A program made the translations under genes and the position numbers. The notes beneath the pieces are model-generated. The model was given only the letters and a program-made list of their open reading frames with translations. It made no database searches and was not told the DNA's origin. Below are positions 21,440 to 30,949 of a stretch of DNA of 64,000 bases, one piece after another. The DNA comes from Capitulum mitella (lineage: Eukaryota; Arthropoda; Thecostraca; Pollicipedomorpha; Pollicipedidae): positions 22,652,266-22,716,265 of the forward strand of contig CP099852.1 of the NCBI GenBank assembly GCA_030062745.1, given 5' to 3'. Each line of letters opens with the position of its first letter. Within the stretch, counting starts at the first letter, position 1.

Positions 21440-22866
21440 CCTGTAAGTGATATAGAGGCGCCGAGCCAGTACTCGCGACGTTTGTCCTCCCAGGAGACTT
21501 TAGGGAGACGCTCCGCAACACCAGGACAAAGTGGTCGGGCATTGCAACCTGGCACCCCGACCGCCGAGGACAGCCTGGACAGGATATTCGAGGCCCAAGC
21601 GATGACGGAGCAGGACCATCGCGAGCTGGACCAAATCCTACGCACACTGGAGGCGGACACACGCATTTTACTTTCCCCAACCCAGGAAGTAACAAGCGGA
21701 GACTTATACAAACCATCATCTCAGCACTCGGCCTCTCCGACACAGAAACAGTTCAGGCAAGCCTCACTTACCAGGCTGTCAGAAGCGCTGCAAGGTGGTT
21801 GGTTTATCTATCCCGTTATGGAATCAACTACACCACTATTTGTGGTGTCGCCCATTCAGCTGTAAAATGGATGCGTAATTTCCTGACGAAGCTGCAGGAA
21901 CTGCTGATGCCTGTGCTGCACGGAGCCGACCACGTGGACGGAGAGGAGGAGCACCCTCTTTTCGAAGGAGGAAGCTGTGCTCCGAACGAAGACGACGCGA
22001 CAACCGCCGCAGCAGAGACCAGCCGAAACAAACGGCGCGCAGACACCCAGGACCGAGCAGCAAGCAAGAGGCAACACGTCGACGCCGAGGTGGAATTCAT
22101 TACCACGCTGGTAAGAAAGTACAAGTGCAAAACCACGGGGTCATTCATGTCTGCCATAACCGAACAAGAGTTCCAACAACTGTACCAGTTCACACCGAAC
22201 TTTAAAGATCGCGTTCGAACGGTGATACAGTTCGAACATGCTCGGGAAATAAAGAGGTTGAAAACAAAGCCCTTCTGGTCGATATACCGCGACCTGTACG
22301 GAGACTATGACGTGACCAAAAGTGAGACCGAGAACTACAAGTGACTAAGGAACTTGTTCCAAGTCAACAACATTGAGTTGTCCCTGTTCATCGCCTGGGT
22401 TGAAGTGATCGCTGATAAACACCTGACGAAAACTAACACTCTCTTGATCTACGGCCCAACAACTACAGGAAAGACGTTGGTAACGACCTCACTGCTAGAT
22501 CTTCACCAACCCACGAGAATGAGCAGTATCAACAACAACAGCCCCTTCTATCTGAGCCAGCTCCTGCAGGCTCCGCTGGCGTTGATGGAGGAATTAACAG
22601 TCATCGAGGTCAACAAGGACGATTTTAAAAAACTTCTCGGTGGGGAAGTAATGCATGTGAATGTAAAATATGAGACGAACGGCGAACTGCTCCAACGCAT
22701 ACCCGTGTTCGCTACTACAAATACGATTCTAGGTTCCTTCCTGCACGAGGCAGACCGTCAAGCACTCCAAAGCCGCACGAAGACGTTTGTCTTCACCCGT
22801 GAGATCTGGTCGACGGGCGACAGGAGACACACGGCAGGAACCCTCAGGAAGCCACCGAGTCACGTG
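21440..22866 (+). pseudogene. EVE-2 NS1 with first helicase module
   Basis: Viral replication-protein fossil. The NS2 C-terminal frame ends at 21865. The NS1 frame runs on through YLSRYG and FKDRVRTVIQFEH to an SF3 helicase (Walker A GPTTTGKT near 22455, Walker B LMEELTV near 22585, ATTNT motif near 22715). It continues directly into a second helicase module. It contains about one break. Confidence 0.82.
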
Positions 22867-23850
22867 GACCCATCAGCTGCGTGCACACCGAACGAAGATG
22901 ACTGCACAACATCGGCCGCCGAAACTAGTCGGAACAAGCGACGTGGCAACGCTGACGACCGAGCCAGTACCACACGACAACATGTCGACGCAGAAGTGGA
23001 CTTCATCACGAGTCTCGTAAGAAAGTACAAATGTAAAACAACTGGATCGTTCATGTCGTCCATCACAGAGGAAGAATTTAATCAGCTGTACCAGTTCACG
23101 CCCAATTTCAAGGATAGGGTGAGAACTGTAATACAGTTTGAACATGGACAAGAAATCAAACGGTTAAAAAGCAAGCCTTTTTGGTCGATCTATCAGGATT
23201 TCTATGGTACCTTTGACTTGCATAGAACAGAAACGGAAAACTGCAAATGGCTGAACAACCTGTTCCATGTAAACAACATTGACATATCTCTCTTCCTTAA
23301 ATGGGTAGAAATCATCGCGGACAAATATCTGACAAAGACCAATACCCTTCTCATCTATGGTCCGACTACCACAGGCAAAACTCTGGTAACTACATCTCTT
23401 CTGGACCTACATCAACCAACTCGTATGAGCTCTATAAATAACAATAGCCCATTCTACCTTAGCCAACTTCTACAAGCGCCACTCGCCCTGATGGAGGAGC
23501 TCACCGTCAGTGAGATCAACAAGGATGACTTCAAGAAACTGTTGGGGCGGTGAGGTCATGCACGTTAACGTGAAATACGAGACCAACGGTGAGCTGTTGC
23601 AGCGAATTCCGGTATTCGCAACCACAAATACCGTTCTAGGATCCTTTCTACATGAAGCTGATCGCCAGGCCCTGCAGAGTCGCACGAAAACATTCGTGTT
23701 TACTCGAGAGATCTGTTCGACCGGCGATCGACGACACACCGCCGGAACCCCACCAAAACCACCAACTCAGATCGAACCCGGAGTCTGGTGGGAAATTTAT
23801 TCGAGGAACGTCGAGGCTATAAATAGCCACATCCAGGACATCACAGGTTA
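22867..23850 (+). pseudogene. EVE-2 NS1 second helicase module
   Basis: Repeat of the NS1 middle and helicase (CTPNEDD, FKDRVRTVIQFEH, GPTTTGKT near 23360, LMEELTVSE near 23490, ATTNT near 23620), joined downstream of the first module. The two modules differ throughout, so they come from diverged genomes and not from a recent tandem copy. It contains about one break and ends at the normal NS1 C-terminus before the NS-VP spacer. Confidence 0.8.
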
Positions 23851-24065
23851 GTTGTGTCTGTGTTCCCATGTGTGTCACATCGGACCTAGGTAAGTGAAGT
23901 AGATGAAGTGACAGGGCCTAGTAATTTTTGTTTGATGAATTCTGTTGACGACTGTCGTCACCTCATCTGCAACAAAAAACGCTCGGCGATCACCTCCTCA
24001 CCTCATCTCTAGAAAAATAGGGTCGATACTCAGCAACATCACTCATCTGTTACAGGATGTCCCAC

Positions 24066-24207
24066 GTATGCCCGACGGGAGCTCGACGCAGACGACTGGC
24101 ACATCTAACCATCGTCGACGACAAGAGAGTCACGCCGAACGTCGACAACAACTCTGGTCTCGAGTCCAGAGTAACCCTCAGTACGCTGAAGTCCTCGCAC
24201 GAAGACA
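24066..24207 (+). pseudogene. EVE-2 capsid N-terminus fragment
   Basis: Follows a TCATCTGTTACAG acceptor-like site like those before the other two capsid genes. It begins with an arginine-rich helix (RRQESHAERRQQLWSRV) corresponding to the capsid N-terminus of EVE-1. The capsid body is missing because gypsy sequence begins at 24208. Confidence 0.65.
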
Positions 24208-24316
24208 CCTGTTGACGGCACAGGACCATGTTTGCTCCATCTCTGCTGAGAAAACCTCTGTGGGCCAAGCAGTTTTGGGCTGTGATTTTTCCTTACCCCC
24301 AGCAGCTGAGTGTTTG
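24208..24316 (+). mobile_element. Ty3/gypsy scrap, same family as 10191-18180
   Basis: 109 bases nearly identical to 10606-10712 of the gypsy pol fossil. It contains no complete domain and sits exactly at the truncated end of the EVE-2 capsid gene. Confidence 0.85.
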
Positions 24317-27300
24317 AGGAAGGGGTATGCCCATCATTGTGACTACTCTAACTACTCAAACTAACTCAAAACTAAGGTATCAAGCCTGTTGCCAGAACTC
24401 TCCGAGGACTGTTGCTTGTGATGAATGCCAGTTGTCATTGAAATAAAGTATTTATATTGGTGCTGCCTTGTGAATGCAGGAAGCAGGATCTCCATGGGCC
24501 TAAGGGTGCAAACTATGATCCTGTTTCCCAAGCATTTTCAAGGGTCAACAGTCATAATGTCTGATTACATGGCACTAATCAATGGTGGGGCATGTGTGTG
24601 CTTTGCAGGAGGCTGGATGTTGCTTTGCAGGAGGCTGGATTTAAGCCGTGTCACAGAGAGCATTTTTGCAGATGTCCTCGTACCCGTGTGATAATATCAC
24701 GCTGCATATATGGCGAACAATATGAAACTAATTATTGTCTTCCAATTTAACCCCAATTTGCCTCAAAGCAAAAAAACTTCTTGTTCATAAGACACACGCC
24801 ACCGTGCGGCCAGTGCCCAAACTACCGTTCCGTCTTTGCCGGTAATGGCTATAACTTCTCTCCCGATAAAGACAAAGGTCTGAAACAATGCCTGATGTGA
24901 TGCTAAATGTCTTGGCCGTGAATAGATGCCCCTAATATTATCTTTCAGGGCAAATGGAAGCTCGCACGTGAGATCAAACACCACGCGACTCTGAAGGCTT
25001 AATTCCTGCAGAACGCTGGCCTGTATCGCGACACTGCGCCCCGACAAGGAGAACTGGAGTCACCGCAACCGATTATGTATCGCCCTCGGATGAGTAGACT
25101 ACCTACGATTCATCACACCAAGGCTGAGTGGCCGTGCCGATCCGTTTAACGACACGTTGACACAGCAGGGACGTAGCCAACGCATCTTGGGACGGTGCGT
25201 AACACGCAGGCAACTCATCTGAGCTCGTGTGTGAGGGTTCGTTGAGCTGCGAAAGCACCCTCAGTGATATGTGCACACAAGCAGACTTCCTTATAGCTGT
25301 TGCTGCCATCCGTCACTCACTGTTGGTCACGCGGACTGAGACGCCACTCACTTATGGGCGCCAGTCTAGTCAGTAGTCATTATTAACCCTCGTGACTCCG
25401 CTGACTATGTGAATAACCTCGTGCTCGACATGGTCGGTAGCTGTTGTCGGTGTCTGAGGCGACTGCAGATATATACGCTCCTCTCGTTTTCAGCAACGGC
25501 AGCGCCAGCCGCCTCCGTCACTATCTTCACTGCGCGCTCCACGGCCCGAGTGTTTACGGTGTAGTTGGCCGCTTGTAACGGAGCACACAGGGTACGTTGG
25601 ATGGTGACATTGCTTAGGCTGTCGGTGAGGGAAGGCTGGATGGCGCTACATTTTTCTCGCGTATATGGAACATAATAATACCACAGGGACGCTGATTAGC
25701 GACAGCTGACACACCCTGGGACAGGACAGAAGGTTTAAAGTTTAGTGAGCGGACGGCGGCACTCTGCAACGCACGGACATCTACGTGATACAGAAGACCA
25801 GTCTTGACATGATTTCAACCGCAGTTTCCATTGTCAAAAATCCCTGCTGTAAAGATTGAAGAACCAGTAAAAACGAACATTTTAGAACAATATTAAACTG
25901 GGTGTTCTCTCGTTTTCGCCTACCACCTGCCAGACTGATCGCAATATATTTGTTTCAGAGTTCTGAAGAGGAAGACAAGGAAGAGGAGCAGACCCTGCCG
26001 CTGGCAGAGGCTGCAGCAGCTGTACAGCAGGAGGGCGAACGCTGCGGCCATCAGTAAGGTGCAGGACTACTTGAGACGGGTGGCTCCTGGGTAAACGGAA
26101 GAGGAGCTTCTCTCCCATTTCAGAATCGTCCCAGCTATTCCTGAAGCCCTGCACAGCAAGCTGGCACCGGCCTACCAGCCTCCGGCAGATAACCCAGCTT
26201 GCTCAAGGCTGAGAAGACCTTTACGGGACCTCATGCTCATGGCGCCGAAGCATTCATCGGAGGGTGGATGTCATCGGTATGTAGGCGACAGGTTTGGGAC
26301 GTACTAGTACAGCTCCCATTCCGCGCTAATCACATTCTGCCAGTTTGTCACAGCTGTCTGCCAAGACGGCGTCCGGTGGAAGCCGGGAGAGGAGATGTGA
26401 GCAGTCGTTGACGGCTTCCAGGCCAATGCCGGGCTTCTCGGGGTTGTTGGTGTCATTGGCAGCACGGTGATCTTCATGGATGACCCCAGCAAGGGTACCA
26501 CAGACACGTACAATATTTACGAATGTCCGATACTTTTCAATGAACAGATGCTTCTCCGCAATTTCCATAGTTACGACCTTCCAAACACCTCAGTATAGCC
26601 AATGAATGTCGTGTTCTATGCGCAGGTGATGCTTTTTTATTCAGGCAGCATTGTTCGGATCTACTTTCGGAGGGAATCATCATAAAAAGCGATGAAAGAC
26701 TGCTCTCCTGCGGCGGCATGGTGTTTTCTCTGTAGTTAGAACACGGCACAAGCGAGGGTGCTGATGATTCACTGACGCGTTTGTCGAACATGCAGTAATA
26801 TTTCTGGTAGTAACAGGCTTCTACCGAATGCATTTTATAAGCATTCCCTTTGACAATGTCATCCGTTTGATCTGATTAACACGGCGTTAAAGCAAGTGTG
26901 AAAGCGATATAACGTTGAAAACAGACGTCGTGGGGAAAACAGATATGCTGTTGAATTACAAGTACGAATTCATCGCAGCCCATCGCTTGAACGCAAGTGT
27001 CTTTTAGCAAATGTTATCATTTTCAAATGATGAGACGCGCAATGAGGCCGCAATTGCTCGAGCGAACGATCATAATGTACTAACTAGGCTTACAGCTGCC
27101 TCTCAAACGTCGGTGTGCATTGCATACATGTTCCTTGCTTTTGTGCGACGGCCTGTCTGGCAATTAGTATGGCGGTCCTACCAACCTGGGGTCGGTTTAG
27201 GATTAGCTGTAAGGGTTCTAGGGTAAATCAAGTACAGATTTCCATATTGGTCAAAAAGACCTCGCTTGGAATGGCGGACACATTGCATATGGTAAGCAAC

Positions 27301-27643
27301 TGAAATGTTTACACCTTCAGTACTCTTTTCCATTATGGTCGTAAATGGTCAATAGTCTTAAACCTAACGATCAGCCAATGGACGACGACATTGGCACGAT
27401 TAACCAGCTCGCCAAGCCGGGTTCCAGCTCATTCCACCGCAAGAGCCTTGGACGACTTTTTAGATCTTTCGGCGGGCAGTCCTGCGTGTGTGCGTTTAGG
27501 TTGTCTGATTGTAGCTGCGTGTGTTTAGTTGTTCTTATTATGCGCATCCTTAGTATCGTTCTTCACGTGTGATTTATTTCGGCTGACTGGACACTCTGAA
27601 AAGTCATTTTAACACTGGTGTCTTTTTCCTCTCAATGCATACA
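24317..27643. other. Unassigned 3.3-kb stretch
   Basis: No gene identified. A 21-bp tandem duplication (TGCTTTGCAGGAGGCTGGAT plus one base) lies near 24599-24641. A possible exon follows a TTTGTTTCAG acceptor at about 25962 (basic frame ending SKVQDYLRRVAPG, stop near 26095), but no family is recognised and no partner exon was found. An AATAAA-like signal is near 24441. Confidence 0.4.
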
Positions 27644-28317
27644 TACATATAAGAACTATAACAGAGCAGGACATCCCAGCGACCTCTTGACCGGCTGGGC
27701 TCAGACGTTCAGGACTTTCCCGTACGCCCAGAATGGAAAAGACATGTTGCGTGTGACCTGGACGGTGTCAGAATGCGCAGTTTGTTTGTTTTCTGGCTTC
27801 CTTTTCGACGCATCAGTCGGGATTGACCATTAGCGTCGTAGTCGGAGGCCGACTAGTCTTGCGTTAAATCGTGTGTGTCGCCAGGCGTAAGTCGGTCGTC
27901 TGTGCCCGGGACCGTCCTGCTGCCGCGCCGTCAGGCCGACCAAGCCGGCGGCCAGTAGCCCCAGGGCATGGTCGGCTCTGACGTCTGATTGGCTGGTGGG
28001 ACGTTGGGGACCAGGGCCGGAGCTTATTTGCCATTGGCTGCTTCATGCGGGAACGTGAGATGAGTGAGCGCATCTGTATCCATGGACCACTGATTCCGTA
28101 TAAAAAGTTCATTATGGCCAAATTTGTAAGTTGTAAAACTTCGATACAAAATTTGCACTAAGTCGTATAATCCTGTTTCACCTTACACAGGTCTACCACT
28201 TGCAACTGCACCTAAAAAACCACAACAATACAGCTGGGTACCTTTTAAGACCTACAGCAGAGTCAGTCGATGATTGCCAGAAAGCCAGCCGAATTCTACA
28301 GCTGTGTAGGAAAATGT
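27644..28317 (+). repeat. 0.68-kb direct repeat, copy A
   Basis: Matches 35878-36556 in the same orientation with roughly nineteen of twenty bases equal. No coding frame is conserved. Copy A has ordinary sequence on its left where copy B has a Tc1 transposon end, so copy A shows the unoccupied insertion site. The pair flanks the second viral block. Confidence 0.88.
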
Positions 28318-28335
28318 AGTAGTGCAGTACCGTGT

Positions 28336-28527
28336 AACTGGCCGGGGCCGGCGTACGCCGGCCGTGGCACGTACGTGCCACCCGGCCGTTAGAATCCAGA
28401 GATGAAATGAATATAGTAGTTTTTATCTGAGGACGGATAAGCAGGCGTTTTCTTTGATGTGATGAGTTGAACAGACCTTTCGAGTATTTTTTCGCTGATG
28501 AGACATCTGAGCCTACTCTCATCTACC
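28336..28527 (+). repeat. EVE-3a left inverted terminal repeat with T-shaped tip
   Basis: Outer stem AACTGGCCGGG (28336-28346) pairs with CCCGGCCGTT (28381-28390). It encloses two perfect palindromic cross-arms, GCCGGCGTACGCCGGC (28347-28362) and GGCACGTACGTGCC (28366-28379). The inner stem continues to 28527 and recurs inverted at 29096-29232. Confidence 0.88.
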
Positions 28528-28810
28528 TGAAGTGGTACTCGGGGAATCTGGGTCTGGAAATGTATCAGCCAAGGAGCATAAGGGACGTGACCAGAGTTTT
28601 GAAGGAGAACTTCTCGAGGAGATCGATGGTCCCCCAAGTCCAATTATCGGTGTCCGTTCTGCCCGATCAACTCCTGTGGGCAGGGGAGATATCGTTGAAG
28701 AACCCAGAGCTGTACAAGTCGACGATTCAGAGTCCGGAGGTGCAGGCTGTGACCTTACAGGAGATCTCGACGTCTTTAGCCGAGAGGAGGATGGTAGTGA
28801 GATTTGGGTG
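28528..28810 (+). pseudogene. EVE-3a NS fragment
   Basis: Short viral NS piece. The NS2-like frame shows KWYSGNLGLEMYQPRSIRDV, closely matching 29490-29540 of EVE-3b and, more distantly, the HWYSG...TLLLGNF region of the other copies. Confidence 0.7.
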
Positions 28811-29095
28811 AAGAATGTTCATATGTTCTCGGTGTACGAGTGATGATGAATAAAGGGTGAAAGCGAGAAGTTGTTTTTGGGAGATGAGAGGACCTGAGGT
28901 GTCGTCAGGAAGGAGAGATGGTGATGAGGAGGAGGAGTGAAATAAGGAAATAGTTTTTGGTAGAAGAGAGTAGGCTCAGATGTCTCATCAGCGAAAAAAT
29001 ACTCGAAAGGTCTGTTCAACTCATCACATCAAAGAAAACGCCTGCTTATCCGTCCTGGTGATGAGGAGGAGGAGTGAAATAAGGAAATAGTTTTT

Positions 29096-29286
29096 GGTAG
29101 ATGAGAGTAGGCTCAGATGTCTCATCAGCGAAAAAATACTCGAAAGGTCTGTTCAACTCATCACATCAAAGAAAACGCCTGCTTATCCGTCCTCAGATAA
29201 AAACTACTATATTCATTTCATCTCTGGATTCTAACGGCCGGGGCCGGCGTACGCCGGCCGTGGCACGTACGTGCCACCCGGCCGTT
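29096..29286 (+). repeat. EVE-3a right inverted terminal repeat with T-shaped tip
   Basis: Reverse complement of the left repeat's inner stem, then the same tip: cross-arms at 29243-29258 and 29262-29275 inside an AACGGCCG...CGGCCGTT stem (29233-29286). Sequence after the tip (TAGTTTTTATCTGAGG) resembles the inner stem again, so the tip is shared with the next unit as in a concatemer. Confidence 0.88.
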
Positions 29287-30804
29287 GAGTGATTTGAATT
29301 TGAATATGCTAGTTTTTATCTGAGGCCGGAAGCATTTCCGTCGATCCAGCTATTTCTGCTGAATCAAGAAAACGGCTTCGTGACCATGCAGATGAATATC
29401 AACAACGTAAGCAGTTACGTGACGAGGGAGGCAGTTGTCCAGCTAATCTAGATGATGCCTTTTATGAATGTCCATTGGATGATGGTGAAATGGTATTCAG
29501 GCAACCTGGACGTGGAGATGTACCAGCCCCGGAGCATCAGGGACGTAACGAGAGTGTTGAAGGACAACTACGCGAGGAGGTCGACGGTCCCCCCAGCCCG
29601 ATTATCGGGAGAAGTTCTGCCGGATCGAGTGTTGTGGGCAGGCGAGATCTCTCTGAAGAACCCCGAGATGTACCAGACGACGACTCTGAATCCACAGGTG
29701 GAGCCGGTGACGCTGCCGGAGAGCTCGAGGTCTTCAGCCGAGAGGAGCGATCCGGAGGGTATGCGTGTGCTACAGTCGTGGTTGCAGGAGACGTTCGAGA
29801 ATCCTTCGCAGGAACCAGATGGTCTGGAGCAGTGGCTTATCACGCAGGGGAACCAGGCGAGCCCGGCCATAGCCACATCACATTCCCAGATCCCGGACAA
29901 AACAAGTGGAGGACCCTCCGCTGGATTGGCCAGCGCCTCGGACTTACCAAGGACGAGCTCGACCGACTCGGCCTTACCTTCCAGGTTGTCAGGTCAATTA
30001 CCAGATGGCTGGTGTATCTCGCAAGGTATGGAGTGGCTCAGATCTGTGTATATAATCCATCGCACGCCGCAGTAAAGTTCTTTAAGAAAGTGTTGCAGTG
30101 GCTGATGAACTGTGGTGGAGATGAGGTTGATGGTAGTTTGCCACAGGAGTGTGTCCCCAACACGGGTGATAGAAACCACACCCGTGCTGAAGGTGCCCGC
30201 AACCGGAGAAAGAAGAGAGCCGCTCCTCCTGGAAACGAGGTTGACTACATAAACGGTTTGTGTGACCGTTATAAGGTGAGCTCAGTTGGTGCTTTTATGA
30301 AAGTCATCAACCTCGATGAGTTCAAGACTCTGTATGGATTGACGAGCAGTTTCAAGGAACGTGTCAGGACCATCATAGAGTATCGTGCAACCCAGAGAAT
30401 CATGAAATTGAAGGCTGAAAAGTTCTGGGAGACGTTCTACAACGAGTTTCTGGACGATGAGACTCATCCTATGACTGAAAATGAGGCGTGGTTGAGTCTG
30501 CTCTTGAAGAAAAACAAGATCAGTGTGCCTAAGTTTCTAGCTTGGGTTGAAGTGATTGGAGATTCCATGCTGACGAAGGTGAACACGCTGCTGCTGTTCG
30601 GGAAGACGACATCTGGAAAGACGTTGATCATCGACAGTCTGCTGAAGCTCCGAGAGCCGACGCGTTTGTCAGCGATGAACGCAAACTCGCCTTTCTACTT
30701 GGCTCAGCTTCTGAACTCGCACCTGGGTGTGATGGAAGAGATTACGGTGTCTGAATGTAACAGAGACGACTTTAAAAAGTTGTTGGGTGGAGAAGTGATG
30801 CACG
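29287..30804 (+). pseudogene. EVE-3b: divergent hamaparvovirus-like NS1/NS2 fossil
   Basis: Viral NS fossil in one long NS1 frame (29475-30804) with the overlapping NS2 frame (29452-30075). GHSHITFPDPG near 29860-29895 fits the HUH nuclease. The helicase Walker A reads GKTTSGKT near 30600, unlike the GPTTTGKT of the other copies, and Walker B is VMEEITVSE near 30730. It is clearly the most divergent NS in the window. The frame upstream (29337-29470) encodes a charged stretch I cannot place. The unit stops inside the helicase at a palindrome. Few or no breaks before that point. Confidence 0.8.
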
Positions 30805-30834
30805 TAGGAGTAGCACGTTCGTGCTACTCCTACT
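30805..30834. repeat. 30-bp palindrome at the EVE-3b/EVE-4 junction
   Basis: GTAGGAGTAGCACG (30805-30818), TT loop, then its exact reverse complement (30821-30834). It lies precisely where the EVE-3b helicase stops and the EVE-4 leader starts. Confidence 0.85.
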
Positions 30835-30949
30835 TCTGCCGATTGTGACTATGCAAGTAAGTAATAGAAGTACCTAATAGAAACATAATATTATTGTTTA
30901 TTTAAATAAGTAATATTAATTTCTAATACGTATTTCTATTATTTACAGG

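Larger units (their letters stand above)
18270..24208 (+). mobile_element. EVE-2: rearranged array of hamaparvovirus-like pieces
   Basis: Virus fossil block made of at least five joined pieces: (a) terminal-stem remnant, leader and NS start, 18270-19697; (b) a second leader plus NS, 19698-21036, head-to-tail with (a); (c) another terminal-stem remnant, 21037-21140; (d) an NS fragment in opposite orientation, 21141-21439; (e) NS with two successive helicase modules, 21440-23850, followed by the NS-VP spacer and the first codons of a capsid gene. Only plus-strand pieces b and e are long. It is broken, with several rearrangement joints and a few further breaks. It is cut on the right by a gypsy scrap at 24208. 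Confidence 0.82.
28336..29286 (+). mobile_element. EVE-3a: miniature parvovirus genome with both terminal repeats
   Basis: 951-bp viral fossil. The left inverted terminal repeat (28336-28527) and right inverted terminal repeat (29096-29286) are near-perfect reverse complements, each with an intact T-shaped tip. Between them lie a short NS fragment (28528-28810) and a non-coding stretch. Most of the genome is absent. This shape is known from defective parvovirus genomes, which keep their telomeres and lose the middle. A 140-bp tandem duplication (28918-29057 and 29058-29197) lies at the right end. The tip sequence differs from that of EVE-1 and EVE-4, indicating another viral lineage. Confidence 0.8.

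Noticed and set aside
21440-21743. Minus-strand frame overlapping the plus-strand NS pieces
   Set aside because: Shadow of the plus-strand viral frame. Only the adjoining part, 21141-21439, is a genuine inverted viral piece.
28918-29197. CRISPR-like short direct repeats
   Set aside because: A 140-bp tandem duplication inside a viral terminal region of a eukaryotic genome; no spacer structure.
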